From assembly GCA_024275935.1 (NCBI GenBank), contig JAJRYF010000139.1, positions 1 to 32,724 of the forward strand: DNA of 32,724 bases, in the 5' to 3' direction. Positions within the stretch are counted from its first letter, which is position 1; each line of letters begins with the position of its first letter. The notes beneath the pieces were generated by a model. It was not told the origin of the DNA and did not search any database. It was given only the letters and a program-made list of their open reading frames with translations. Origin of the DNA: Gammaproteobacteria bacterium. GTDB lineage: Bacteria; Pseudomonadota; Gammaproteobacteria; Xanthomonadales; SZUA-36. Positions 17,468 through 26,618 of this stretch are shown here, one piece after another. Position numbers and translations under genes: made by a program.

Positions 17468-18220
17468 ATGAGCCAGAAGTCATTACCGCCAAAAACCCAG
17501 CGCGACCACCTGTTTAGTGAGCAATCACAGCAGAAATTTCAGTTTGATGAGGCAGTAGTGCAGGTATTTCCGGATATGATCAACCGTTCCGTGCCTGGGT
17601 ATAACCTTATAGTGCCAATGCTGGGACTGTTAGCACGGCGCTTTGTGCAGGCCAATAGCCGTGTATATGATTTGGGCTGCTCGCTAGGGGCAGCTAGTTT
17701 GGCGGTTCGGGATGCTATCAGCATGGAGGGTGTTGAGATAGTGGCGGTAGATAACTCTGCTGCTATGCTGGCGAAGTTTGAGGAAATCCTTAAAACCTCT
17801 CAGCAGCAACGCAAAATTTTACTAAAACAGGCCGATATTGAGACCTGTGAAATCGAAAATGCCAGTTTGGTGATGCTTAATTTTACTTTGCAGTTTATTG
17901 CTCCAGAGGAGCGGGCCGCCTTGTTGAGAAGTATATTCCAGGGGCTTAAGCCTGGCGGGGCGCTATTGCTTTCAGAAAAAATTCAGTTTGAGGATATAGA
18001 TAAACAGCGCCTAATTACCGACTGGCACCACGACTTTAAGCGCAGCCAGGGATATAGCGATATGGAAATCGCCAATAAGCGCGCCGCGTTGGAGAAGGTG
18101 TTGATTCCAGAAACTTTGGCGGCACATAAACAGTGCCTGAAAGAGGCTGGTTTTGGTAGCATCATCCCATGGTTTCAGTGTTTTAATTTTGTTTCTTTGG
18201 TGGCGATTAAAGAGCCTTAG
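17468..18220 (+). CDS. cmoA: Carboxy-S-adenosyl-L-methionine synthase
   Basis: A 250-residue enzyme (E. coli 247) that makes carboxy-SAM from SAM and prephenate for the wobble-uridine modification cmo5U in tRNA. VYDLGCSLGAASLAVR is the SAM motif, followed by VAVDNSAAM, NFTLQFIAPEER, LKPGGALLLSEK and HHDFKRSQGYS, all close to known CmoA. The ATG at 17468 fits the family N-terminus (DHLFSE follows); the open frame extends upstream into the SPFH gene region without similarity. The partner cmoB is not adjacent. It ends with a 4-nt tail-to-tail overlap with the amidotransferase gene. TyrA, which consumes the same prephenate, is encoded 4 kb away. Confidence 0.95.
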   Translation: MSQKSLPPKTQRDHLFSEQSQQKFQFDEAVVQVFPDMINRSVPGYNLIVPMLGLLARRFVQANSRVYDLGCSLGAASLAVRDAISMEGVEIVAVDNSAAMLAKFEEILKTSQQQRKILLKQADIETCEIENASLVMLNFTLQFIAPEERAALLRSIFQGLKPGGALLLSEKIQFEDIDKQRLITDWHHDFKRSQGYSDMEIANKRAALEKVLIPETLAAHKQCLKEAGFGSIIPWFQCFNFVSLVAIKEP

Positions 18221-18915
18221 TGTACCAATTGAGCGAACCTTTGCAGCAAGCTCCAAGCCTGCGGTGTTTCTCTAACTTCAGCCAGCAGTGCTTCAGTATC
18301 CAACCCCTCTTGCTCTAAGTTTGCGCGCCTGGCGTGCAAATAGTTACGCATAATATCGGCATCAAACTCGGGGTGGAACTGAACTCCCCAGGCTGTTTCT
18401 GTAAAGCGAATCACATGTTGTGGGTCTTGTTCAGTGGTCGCCAAAACTTGGGCATTTGCGGGTAATTCCAGCACGCTTTCCTCATGGGTGGTTTGCGCAT
18501 AAAGGGGTGACCGCAGGCCTTGTAGCAGGGGATCGTCTGAGTAGTCTGCTTGCAAGGTGATTAGCTTGGAGCCTATTTCTCGGCCATTCGGGTTCTTGCC
18601 TACAACTCCGCCAAGTGCTTGGGCTAATAACTGGTGGCCGTAACAAACTCCAAGCACAGGTAGCTTGCTGGAAATAGCCTGTAGCAGCCAGTCTCCTGCT
18701 CGCTCACTCCAATCTAGTCGCTGACTAACCATAGCCGCCGATCCAGTCACCACTATTCCGGCAAATTCATCTGCTGGCGGCAGGGCCGCGGATTGAGCAT
18801 CAACTATGCATATAGACTGCCCCAGACCGGCCTGAAACCAAGCACTAAAATCACCTCTGCGAGCGGCAATTGATGCAATGGTAGTGCCAGTTTTGAGGAT
18901 TGCTATAGGCTTCAT
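18217..18915 (-). CDS. Class I glutamine amidotransferase (GMP synthase-like)
   Basis: A 232-residue stand-alone class I glutamine amidotransferase. The nucleophile is C91 in VLGVCYGHQLL, and the other triad members are H181 and E183 in FHPEFD. No synthetase domain is attached. Such proteins are annotated as GMP synthase-like or gamma-glutamyl hydrolases of the YfeJ/PuuD kind; the natural substrate is unknown. It overlaps the end of cmoA by 4 nt and diverges from glyQ. Confidence 0.88.
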   Translation of the reverse strand: MKPIAILKTGTTIASIAARRGDFSAWFQAGLGQSICIVDAQSAALPPADEFAGIVVTGSAAMVSQRLDWSERAGDWLLQAISSKLPVLGVCYGHQLLAQALGGVVGKNPNGREIGSKLITLQADYSDDPLLQGLRSPLYAQTTHEESVLELPANAQVLATTEQDPQHVIRFTETAWGVQFHPEFDADIMRNYLHARRANLEQEGLDTEALLAEVRETPQAWSLLQRFAQLVH

Positions 18916-19003
18916 ATTGATAAATTTCTACTTCAGAGCGCACCATTATAAGGGCATTCTCAGTTACTATGATTTTTCACAGGTACTGGTTGGCTCAACT
19001 CGC

Positions 19004-19009
19004 TATAAT
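19004..19009 (+). promoter_or_regulatory. TATAAT box 7 nt before the glyQ start
   Basis: A perfect TATAAT ends 7 nt before the ATG of glyQ at 19017. As with cmoA, transcription from it would begin at or next to the start codon, and no Shine-Dalgarno sequence is seen. A clear -35 element is not found at the right distance. Confidence 0.4.
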
Positions 19010-19016
19010 TACAGCT

Positions 19017-19910
19017 ATGAATTTTCAGAATTTTATCAATACACTGCAACAATACTGGGCCGACCAGGGTTGCGTTTTAGTGCAACCGCTGGATATGGAG
19101 GTTGGCGCGGGTACTTTTCACCCAGCGACTTTTCTGCGTGCGATTGGTCCAGAGCCGTGGAATGCTGCATATGTACAGCCGTGTCGGCGGCCAACTGATG
19201 GGCGTTATGGAGAAAATCCAAACCGCTTGCAGCACTACTATCAGTATCAGGTGGTAATGAAGCCATCGCCGGATAATATCCAGGAGTTATATCTGGGTTC
19301 ATTAAAGGCGCTTGGCATTGACCCCGAAGTTCATGACATTCGTTTCGTTGAGGATAACTGGGAGTCGCCTACTCTTGGAGCTTGGGGGCTGGGCTGGGAA
19401 GTTTGGCTAAATGGCATGGAGGTCACTCAGTTTACTTACTTCCAGCAAGCCGGTGGGCTTGAGTGCAGCCCGGTGCTGGGGGAAATAACTTATGGTCTGG
19501 AGCGCCTGGCCATGTACATCCAGGATGTAGATTCTATTTATGACCTGGTTTGGAGCGATGTCGACGGTAGGGTGGTGACTTATGGTGATGTATTCCACCA
19601 AAACGAGGTTGAAATGTCGGCGTATAACTTTGAGCATGCCGATATTGACTCATTATTTGCCTGGTTTGATACCTGTGAGCGCGAGGCGGCACGGCTGGTG
19701 GCATTAGATTTACCATTGCCAGCTTATGAGCAAGTATTGAAAGCCTCACATACTTTTAATTTGCTGGATGCCCGGCATGCGATCTCGGTAACCGAGCGCC
19801 AGCGGTTTATTTTGCGAGTACGCAATCTGGCCAAGCAAGTTGCCGAGAGTTACTACGCCAAACGCGAAAGCCTGGGTTTTCCTGGTCTTGGCGGGGAGGC
19901 TAAGGCATGA
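19017..19910 (+). CDS. glyQ: Glycyl-tRNA synthetase, alpha subunit
   Basis: A 297-residue alpha subunit of the heterotetrameric (alpha2-beta2) class II glycyl-tRNA synthetase. The core [27 protein letters not shown] (23-50 region), [12 protein letters not shown] and [17 protein letters not shown] are near-invariant. The ATG at 19017 matches the family N-terminus ([17 protein letters not shown]); an earlier ATG at 18969 adds 16 residues without similarity. It overlaps glyS by 4 nt (ATGA). Confidence 0.97.
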   Translation: MNFQNFINTLQQYWADQGCVLVQPLDMEVGAGTFHPATFLRAIGPEPWNAAYVQPCRRPTDGRYGENPNRLQHYYQYQVVMKPSPDNIQELYLGSLKALGIDPEVHDIRFVEDNWESPTLGAWGLGWEVWLNGMEVTQFTYFQQAGGLECSPVLGEITYGLERLAMYIQDVDSIYDLVWSDVDGRVVTYGDVFHQNEVEMSAYNFEHADIDSLFAWFDTCEREAARLVALDLPLPAYEQVLKASHTFNLLDARHAISVTERQRFILRVRNLAKQVAESYYAKRESLGFPGLGGEAKA

Positions 19911-21979
19911 GTCAGCAGAATTTAATAGTCGAGATAGGCTGTGAGGAGCTGCCCCCAAAGGCGCTTGCCAAGCTTGCTCAGGCTTTTTTTGGCGGGGTGA
20001 AGTTGGGGCTTGAGAAAGGTGGAATCCAGTTTGATGCTAATAGTAGTCGGATGTACAACAGCCCACGGCGGCTAGCCTTTTGTCTGCAGCAGGTGGCAAC
20101 AAAGCAGGCCGATCAACTGCTAAAGCGCCGTGGCCCGGCAGTTAGCGCGGCCTTTGATGCCGAGGGCAAACCTACACCTGCGGCTATTGGTTTTGCGCGT
20201 TCTGTTAATTTGGAGTTAGCGGATGTTGGGCATAGTGACGACGGCCAGCATTTATATGTTGAAATTGCCCAGCCGGGTAAGTCTTTAAGCGAGGTGCTGT
20301 TCCCGGCATTGCAAACGACTATCAAGCAATTGCCTATACCTAAGCCCATGCGTTGGGGTGATCACCAGTATAGCTTTGTGCGGCCGGTGCATTGGTTGCT
20401 GGTTGTATTTGGCGAAGAGGTGATTTCTGGGGAATTGTTTGGGCATCAAGCAGGGCGCTTAACTTATGGCCACCGTATTCATGCGCCGGGCCCGCATGCT
20501 ATCGAGCACGCTGACCAATATGCGCAGGTATTGGAAAAAGCCTTCGTAATGGTGGATCCTGAAGTCCGCAAGGCCCGGGTTAAAGAACAGTCCGAGGCGG
20601 TGGCAGCAACGCTAAATGCTCAGGTATTGATTGATGCTGATTTACTTGAGGAAGTCACCAACCTGGTTGAATGGCCGGTGGCCTTGGCTGGGAGTTTTGA
20701 TAATGATTTCCTACAAGTCCCAGCTGAAGCACTTATTTCCAGTATGCAGAGTCATCAGAAATTTTTCCCAGTGCTGGAAGCGACAACCGATGGGCAGCTT
20801 ATAAATAAATTTATTACGGTTGCTAATCTGGAGAGTAAAAACCCAGAGGTGGTGAAACAAGGTTTTGAGCGGGTAATTAGCCCGCGGCTGGCCGATGCCA
20901 AATTTTTCTGGGATCAAGATCGCAAGTATGGGCTGGAGAACTGGATTCCAAACCTGAAAAAGGTGATATTTCAGAAGAAATTAGGAACAATTGCCGAAAA
21001 ATGCGAAAGAATATCAGCAATTAGCTATGAGATAGCCAAAGATAGCGACTTTAGCGCTGAGCATGCCAAGCGTGCGGCTCAGTTGTGTAAATGTGACCTT
21101 ATGAGTGAAATGGTAGGTGAGTTTCCGGACCTACAGGGCACAATGGGACGCTATTACGCCGCTGCAGCAAATGAAGACCCGGCTGTAGCGCAGGCTATTG
21201 AAGAACATTATCAGCCGCGTTTTGCCAGCGATATTATTCCGGCCAGCCCATTAGGGCGGGTACTGGCACTGGCTGACCGCATTGATACTCTGATGGGAGT
21301 TTTTGCCATCGGGCAAAAACCCACGGGTACAAAAGATCCGTTTGCTCTGCGTCGTGCCGCCCTGGGAGTGGTTCGTATTCTTCAGCATGGTCAACCCGAC
21401 CATGACCTTACTAGTTTGCTCGCGCTGGCAGCCGACCAGTATGCTCCGCAGCTAGAGATAAGTGCCGAGAGTATTCAGGAGTTACACGAGTTTATTCTTG
21501 AGCGTATGCGTCACCATTACCAAAGCGAACATAACTTCAAGGCACCATTGTTTAATGCGGTCGCGGCAGTACAGCGCGATGACCTAAGAGATTTTGATAA
21601 GCGGATAAAAGCACTGGCGGAATTTATGTGTCGGCCGGAAGCCGAGTCGCTGGCGGCATCAAATAAGCGCATTCGTAATATTTTACGCAAAGCTAATAGT
21701 GATGATCTGGGCGGTAGCATAAATCCGGAAAGTGAAGCCGAGCAACAACTACACAATGCTTGCGCGCAAATGCGCGATACCGTAAGTGCGCTGGTTGCAG
21801 AGCGAAAATATGGTGCAGCGCTGGATCAGCTGGCTGGCTTGAAGCCACAAATTGATCGCTTCTTTGAAGAAGTAATGGTGATGGCGGATGACCCGGCCAC
21901 CCGTCAGAGTAGATTGGCACTGGTGGCTGAACTAGAGCAGCTATTTGGCCAGGTAGCCGATTTCTCGGCGCTGGGATAA
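19907..21979 (+). CDS. glyS: Glycyl-tRNA synthetase, beta subunit
   Basis: A 690-residue beta subunit (family about 690), carrying tRNA recognition and much of the aminoacylation function. The start [16 protein letters not shown] and the middle [15 protein letters not shown] and [18 protein letters not shown] are typical, as is [29 protein letters not shown] in the HD-like domain, with a DALR-type tail. The 4-nt overlap with glyQ implies translational coupling and equal dosage. Confidence 0.97.
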   Translation: MSQQNLIVEIGCEELPPKALAKLAQAFFGGVKLGLEKGGIQFDANSSRMYNSPRRLAFCLQQVATKQADQLLKRRGPAVSAAFDAEGKPTPAAIGFARSVNLELADVGHSDDGQHLYVEIAQPGKSLSEVLFPALQTTIKQLPIPKPMRWGDHQYSFVRPVHWLLVVFGEEVISGELFGHQAGRLTYGHRIHAPGPHAIEHADQYAQVLEKAFVMVDPEVRKARVKEQSEAVAATLNAQVLIDADLLEEVTNLVEWPVALAGSFDNDFLQVPAEALISSMQSHQKFFPVLEATTDGQLINKFITVANLESKNPEVVKQGFERVISPRLADAKFFWDQDRKYGLENWIPNLKKVIFQKKLGTIAEKCERISAISYEIAKDSDFSAEHAKRAAQLCKCDLMSEMVGEFPDLQGTMGRYYAAAANEDPAVAQAIEEHYQPRFASDIIPASPLGRVLALADRIDTLMGVFAIGQKPTGTKDPFALRRAALGVVRILQHGQPDHDLTSLLALAADQYAPQLEISAESIQELHEFILERMRHHYQSEHNFKAPLFNAVAAVQRDDLRDFDKRIKALAEFMCRPEAESLAASNKRIRNILRKANSDDLGGSINPESEAEQQLHNACAQMRDTVSALVAERKYGAALDQLAGLKPQIDRFFEEVMVMADDPATRQSRLALVAELEQLFGQVADFSALG

Positions 21980-22009
21980 ATAGTAGCCTCGGCTCCTTAA
22001 CCAAGCCCT

Positions 22010-23131
22010 ATGACTGACCCATTTAGCAAGCTGCGCCAGCAAATAGATCAGGTAGATACTGAGCTAGTTCAACTATTGGCGCGCCGCAAAGCTCTGGTAG
22101 CAGAAGTTGGTGAGCTCAAGCAGGCTGCCGGAGTACCAATATATGTACCCACGCGCGAGCACTCATTGATTCAGGCGCGGCGGGAAGAAGCGTTGGCGGC
22201 GGGAGTTTCACCGGAACTAATCGAAGACTTGTTGCGACGGATGATGCGCGAGAGTTATAGTGCTGAAAATGAGCATGGGTTTCAGTGTTGTGCGCCGGAA
22301 TTGGAATCAGTGGTTATTGTCGGTGGGCGGGGGCAGATGGGGCAATTGTTTACCCGAATGTTTTGTCTTTCTGGGTATCAGGTAGCCAGCCTGGACCTGG
22401 ATAATCAGGAGCAGGCCAAGGAGTTACTTGCTGAGGCTGGGCTGATTATAATCAGCGTACCGATTAATCAAACCGATGCGGTTATTCGGAAACAGGCGCG
22501 GCACTTTAACCCCCAGGCCTTACTGGTTGATTTCACCAGTCGCAAAAGTGAGCCTATGGCAACCATGCTTGGAATCCACCCCGGTCCGGTTTTGGGATTG
22601 CACCCAATGTTCGGCCCCGATGTGTGCACCCTGGCAAAACAAGTAATGGTATTTACTCCCGGTAGAGGTGAGGCAAAATTTGAGCCACTGCTGCAACAAT
22701 TCCGGCTGTGGGGAGCTAGCTTGATTGAATCTAGCCCAGCTAAGCACGACCACATGATGGCCATCATCCAGGCACTGCGCCATTTCACCACTTTCGCCTA
22801 TGGTTCATACCTGCAGCGGGAGAATATACAACTGGAGGATGTAAGTCGTTTTTCATCGCCTATCTACCGGCTTGAGTTGGCTATGGTTGGGCGGTTGTTT
22901 GCGCAAGATCCACAGCTATACGCCGATATTATTTTTTCCTCTACCGAGGGCAAACAACTAATAAGAAATTACATTGAGCATCTACAAGAGGCAGTAGTTT
23001 TACTAGATAACAACGACATTGATGGTTTTATTCAGCAGTTCACCCAGACCAGCGACTGGTTTGGGCAGCTTAAAGAGAAGTTGTTAGATGAAAGTACGGC
23101 GCTCCTTGAGCGCCAAAGTGAGCATCAATAA
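22010..23131 (+). CDS. tyrA: Bifunctional chorismate mutase/prephenate dehydrogenase (T-protein)
   Basis: A 373-residue protein, the same length as E. coli TyrA, catalysing chorismate to prephenate to 4-hydroxyphenylpyruvate in tyrosine synthesis. The AroQ-type mutase domain (1-88) has LRQQIDQVDTELVQLLARR. The dehydrogenase (100-373) begins with the NAD motif VVIVGGRGQMGQLF (101-114) and has GLHPMFGPDV in its active-site region. It starts 31 nt after glyS and is probably read through from glyQS. It ends 17 nt from the convergent TetR gene. Confidence 0.96.
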   Translation: MTDPFSKLRQQIDQVDTELVQLLARRKALVAEVGELKQAAGVPIYVPTREHSLIQARREEALAAGVSPELIEDLLRRMMRESYSAENEHGFQCCAPELESVVIVGGRGQMGQLFTRMFCLSGYQVASLDLDNQEQAKELLAEAGLIIISVPINQTDAVIRKQARHFNPQALLVDFTSRKSEPMATMLGIHPGPVLGLHPMFGPDVCTLAKQVMVFTPGRGEAKFEPLLQQFRLWGASLIESSPAKHDHMMAIIQALRHFTTFAYGSYLQRENIQLEDVSRFSSPIYRLELAMVGRLFAQDPQLYADIIFSSTEGKQLIRNYIEHLQEAVVLLDNNDIDGFIQQFTQTSDWFGQLKEKLLDESTALLERQSEHQ

Positions 23132-23148
23132 TAATTTCACCGAGAGGC

Positions 23149-23796
23149 TTAAGCATTGCCAAGCGGTTGTGAGCGTTCCAAATAACCCATGCATAAATTT
23201 ACCAGCTCATCTAGAAATTCTGGTTTTGTAAATAATAACGGCTCATCTATTAATGTTGTTTGAATCAGCGAATCTACAGAGTTAGCAAGGATGTAGGCAC
23301 GGGTGTAATTGTCATGCTGATCAGCACCGTCCACTTCATCCAGTAGAGGGTGCAAAAGGTCGGCTAGAAACGAGGCGGTACTATGCGGTGGTTCTGGGTA
23401 GGCCAAATTGTTTGCTTGTATATGGAGCGTTCGTGCAAGCTCCAAGTTTTCAGAGTGCACACTAATAAATTCTTTCATAACCAGGCGAATATTATTTTCA
23501 CGGTCTTGCTTACTATTCTTGCAGACTCGATTTTTATGTATCCTAGTCATTAGTGAAGAGATACGATTAAACTCTTCTTCTTGATGTAATTCAACCAGTC
23601 TGACTACTATAGATTCCTTGTTGGGGAAGTACTGATAAAGAGAGCCAATGCTCACCCCGGCTAATGTAGCTATGTGATTAGTCGTGAAATTCTGTTTCTT
23701 ATTCTCCAACAAAATGTGAGCAGTAACTTCTAGAATTGCATCTACTACTGCTATGGAGCGCGATTGTTTGGGAATTCTTCTTTGTATATCAACCAT
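23149..23796 (-). CDS. TetR-family transcriptional regulator
   Basis: A 215-residue TetR-type repressor. The helix-turn-helix is at about 38-58 (TTNHIATLAGVSIGSLYQYFPNKES), followed by a divergent ligand-binding domain. It diverges from the lyase/dihaem cluster across 339 bp. A 10-bp element, TAGCTTAACT, lies directly before its start codon and again before the first lyase gene, so it may control both itself and the cluster. No ribosome site is obvious. The ligand is unknown. Confidence 0.92.
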   Translation of the reverse strand: MVDIQRRIPKQSRSIAVVDAILEVTAHILLENKKQNFTTNHIATLAGVSIGSLYQYFPNKESIVVRLVELHQEEEFNRISSLMTRIHKNRVCKNSKQDRENNIRLVMKEFISVHSENLELARTLHIQANNLAYPEPPHSTASFLADLLHPLLDEVDGADQHDNYTRAYILANSVDSLIQTTLIDEPLLFTKPEFLDELVNLCMGYLERSQPLGNA

Positions 23797-23797
23797 A

Positions 23798-23807
23798 TAG
23801 CTTAACT
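23798..23807 (+). promoter_or_regulatory. TAGCTTAACT element, copy next to tetR-type start
   Basis: The 10-mer begins 2 bp from the TetR gene start codon. The identical 10-mer is at 24091-24100. Position at both ends of a divergent intergenic region is what an operator of an autoregulated repressor would show. Confidence 0.35.
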
Positions 23808-23945
23808 TATTTTGAAATCACAATATATGCGAGTAGCCCCTATTATTACCTAACTGCTATTATGTACCAAGCACTTATTAGATGTGTTGAAAATAGAGTA
23901 TATAGACTTTTTTCTTCTTGACCACTGGAGGGTAGCATAAGGCAA

Positions 23946-24098
23946 ATGGGAGATAAAGGAATATATGCTCAAGTTAGAGGTATCAATAAATCATTATTGG
24001 TATTGGCTCCATGTGTAGTAGCTAGGCTTACGGGCTGGTTTAATGCGCTGCTGATCAATTGGTTCAATCTTTTGCAGACGGTACGCTGTCTAGCTTAA
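23946..24098 (+). CDS. Possible small ORF, 50 codons, hypothetical
   Basis: An ATG at 23946 preceded by TAAGG opens a frame of 50 codons ending at 24098. The product would start MGDKGIYAQV and has a hydrophobic middle (SLLVLAPCVVARL, then WFNALLINWF), so it could be a small membrane peptide. No family is recognised and chance is a real possibility in a gap this size. Confidence 0.22.
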   Translation: MGDKGIYAQVRGINKSLLVLAPCVVARLTGWFNALLINWFNLLQTVRCLA

Positions 24099-24100
24099 CT
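24091..24100 (+). promoter_or_regulatory. TAGCTTAACT element and inverted repeat before the lyase cluster
   Basis: Second copy of the 10-mer, 35 bp before the first lyase gene. It overlaps the left arm of an inverted repeat, TAACTAA (24096-24102) and TTAGTTA (24117-24123), with 14 bp between. Candidate operator for the divergent TetR-type regulator. Confidence 0.35.
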
Positions 24101-24135
24101 AAACCCACATAACTACTTAGTTAGTACGGAATAGC

Positions 24136-26613
24136 ATGATATTTTTAATAAAGAACGACCCTTTGGCTAGAGAGCACTATAAAGGCCAAGTTAACCGATC
24201 CAATTTTAAGCATATGCTGTTTAGCATAATTATAGCTTTGCTATTTGCTCAAACGGCCGTGGCAGGCCCACATCCAAATATGTACCTCAACCAGGTCGAA
24301 ATTGATGGTATAAATGCCAAAGTTGCTGCAGAAGTTGAACCCTGGTTTAGTTCCTACACTCAAGTCATGGTAACGGCCAATGAACTGTTGAATGCGCCGG
24401 TTGATCCAGTAGAACCCTATTTGAGCGTGACCTACCAACTTGGCAGTAGTAATATTTATCGCACCATCTCGCCGTATTGTGGTTGGACGGCAGTAGATGG
24501 AAACGCGCCTGATTGTCGTAGTGGGCAGCTTAATCCTAATGTAAACAGGGGTGATTATATCGCGGCAATTGCCCTAGGTAATGCAGTGCGGGATCTAGGC
24601 CTGGCTTATGCGTTTACCGGCAATGCTGCCTATGCGGAAAAAGCAATTAACTATATTCGGGTCTGGTCAATAAACTCGGAAACCAGGATGGCTCCTCAAC
24701 ATAATGTCAGTATTGAGTTGTATATCACTATGCCTGGATATTTTTACGGGGCGGATTTGATTTGGGATTATGCTGGCTGGGATCCGGCCGAGAAGACTGC
24801 TTTTCGGAGCTGGGTTAAGACCATCGCCGAAACGGTGAAAACACAGCAGGTAAGTGCGATTGCAAGTGCTGTAGATAACAATGGTAATCCGACTGCAACA
24901 AACTTGAACAATTTTGCCAACTGGAGGAATGTACTGATTGGCGCGGCTGGAGCTATGCTGGATGATCAGGGGCTGCTGGATTATATGGAGGGGGCATGGA
25001 AACATCTGATTTGGGTACAAATGAATGGTGCCGGTAGTCAGTATCCAGGGTATCTAGGCCAGGAAGTTACCCGCCCCCGGGGCTTGCACTACACCCTGTA
25101 TGCGATTAATGCCATGCTTCAGGGTGCTGAAATCATGCGCCATCGCGGGGTTAATCTTTACGATTATGTGGGGCCCGGAGGCACCAGCCTGCGCTTGACT
25201 CTGGACTTTGTTACCCCGTTTGCGCGGGAATCTTGCCTTCCCCCTCCTGTTGCCCCCTGTAGCTGGATGATGGTTGGTGGGCGCAGACAAATCACAGAAA
25301 TCACCCAGAATGACAGTATGGCAATGTACGAACTGGCTTATTCTTACTACCAAGATCCGGATTATCTAGAAGTCATTAACCACTGGGGCCGACCGATGGA
25401 AGAAATCCGGATAATGGGTAATAACACACTTACTCATGCCAACCTTTTCGAGCTGGATATGGAGCCCGTACCGGCAGGCGTTGTTATCCATCCCGAGCCT
25501 GTTACTGTGGCAGAAGGTGGGCTGGCGGCCTTCAGTGTGGTAGCGGTGGGAGATTTGCCCCTGTCGTATCAATGGTTTCGTGATGGCGGGGTAATTTCTG
25601 AAGCTACAGCGGCTAGCTATACCCTGGATCCGGTAGTTGCAGATGATGACGGGGCGATGTTACATGTGCGAGTGTGGAACAATTTGGGTTCGGTTGACAG
25701 CAACCCTGCGGAATTGACGGTAGTGACAGATACCACGCCCCCGGAAATTACGGCCAGTACGGTATTGAGTCCAACCCAGGTGGATATTGTGTTTAGTGAG
25801 CCGGTGACAGTGGCTAGCGCGCAAGCGCTTGGCAACTACCAGATTGATCAGGGAATTGAAGTGCTGGGTGTGAGCTTGGGCGCAGATGAAAGAACTGTTA
25901 ACCTGCAAACTGGAAGCCTGCAGCCTGGGGTTGTATATACGGTCACGGTCGATGGAATACGGGACCGATCCTCTGCCGGGAATGAAATAGAGGCTGGAAG
26001 TAGTGTTTCTATTTTGTTTGAGCCATCGATAGGTTTCGACAATGGCCAGCTACCCTTTGGCTGGACTCCACATACTCCATCGCGTTGGTCGGTGACCGTC
26101 GACAACGGGGACAATGCCTTGTTTTTGAACACCTCAAACTACGACCCCCTATCGGGTTTGCGGCTGGGCGAGTACATATTGGCACCCGATAACTACACTG
26201 ATTTTAGCTTGAAGGTGGACGCCCGAAGCGCTGAATCAGCGGGCAATACGAATGCGGATTATGCCTTGGTATTTGGTTTTCAGGATGCCAATAACTACTA
26301 CTACATGTTGTTTAACAGAACCCTGGCCCATACCAAATTGTCGGTAGTGGTTGCTGGGGAGCGAACGGATCTAAAAACTGCATCCCAAGGCTTGGCTGGC
26401 AATGACTACAATGCCGCGGAAGTTAGGCGGCTAGGCGATACGATTGAGGTCTGGTTTGATGGCACTATGGTGTTGCAAGTGACTGATGCTACTTTTATGA
26501 CCGGCCGTGTGGGCTTGGGATCTTTTAATGACTCGGCATACTTTGACAATATCCGCATCACTGCGGGTGCAGGCAGTATCAGCGATATAATTTTTGCCGA
26601 TCAGTTTGAGTAA
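24136..26613 (+). CDS. Secreted PL5/alginate-lyase-like protein with Ig-like and LamG-like domains (copy A)
   Basis: An 825-residue exported protein. The signal segment ends at AVA-GPHPNMY (residue 43). Domains: alginate-lyase-like alpha/alpha toroid (44-440); Ig-like (445-530, YQWFRDG); Big_5-like (533-628, DTTPPEITA...VDIVFSEPV); a LamG/DUF1080-like beta-sandwich (632-812, FGWTPHTPSRW...YYMLFNRT); and a tail ending DIIFADQFE. A conserved C115/C127 pair may form a disulfide. In the toroid NNFANWR (258-264) stands where PL5 lyases have NNHSYW, so the PL5 histidine is replaced by Phe. RPRGLHYTLYAINAM (313-327) matches the second PL5 active-site stretch with Y319 kept. Substrate is therefore uncertain, perhaps a uronate-containing polysaccharide. 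It is followed 5 nt later by the dihaem gene and is paralogous to 30000-32396. A shorter start at 24214 is possible. Confidence 0.85.
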   Translation: MIFLIKNDPLAREHYKGQVNRSNFKHMLFSIIIALLFAQTAVAGPHPNMYLNQVEIDGINAKVAAEVEPWFSSYTQVMVTANELLNAPVDPVEPYLSVTYQLGSSNIYRTISPYCGWTAVDGNAPDCRSGQLNPNVNRGDYIAAIALGNAVRDLGLAYAFTGNAAYAEKAINYIRVWSINSETRMAPQHNVSIELYITMPGYFYGADLIWDYAGWDPAEKTAFRSWVKTIAETVKTQQVSAIASAVDNNGNPTATNLNNFANWRNVLIGAAGAMLDDQGLLDYMEGAWKHLIWVQMNGAGSQYPGYLGQEVTRPRGLHYTLYAINAMLQGAEIMRHRGVNLYDYVGPGGTSLRLTLDFVTPFARESCLPPPVAPCSWMMVGGRRQITEITQNDSMAMYELAYSYYQDPDYLEVINHWGRPMEEIRIMGNNTLTHANLFELDMEPVPAGVVIHPEPVTVAEGGLAAFSVVAVGDLPLSYQWFRDGGVISEATAASYTLDPVVADDDGAMLHVRVWNNLGSVDSNPAELTVVTDTTPPEITASTVLSPTQVDIVFSEPVTVASAQALGNYQIDQGIEVLGVSLGADERTVNLQTGSLQPGVVYTVTVDGIRDRSSAGNEIEAGSSVSILFEPSIGFDNGQLPFGWTPHTPSRWSVTVDNGDNALFLNTSNYDPLSGLRLGEYILAPDNYTDFSLKVDARSAESAGNTNADYALVFGFQDANNYYYMLFNRTLAHTKLSVVVAGERTDLKTASQGLAGNDYNAAEVRRLGDTIEVWFDGTMVLQVTDATFMTGRVGLGSFNDSAYFDNIRITAGAGSISDIIFADQFE

Positions 26614-26618
26614 CAACA

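Larger units (their letters stand above)
23797..24135. other. Regulatory gap between tetR-type gene and lyase cluster
   Basis: 339 bp, more AT-rich than the flanking genes. It holds two copies of TAGCTTAACT near its ends, an inverted repeat TAACTAA (24096-24102) with TTAGTTA (24117-24123), and a possible 50-codon frame. I see no convincing sigma-70 promoter that I could place with confidence, no tRNA and no terminator. Confidence 0.6.
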
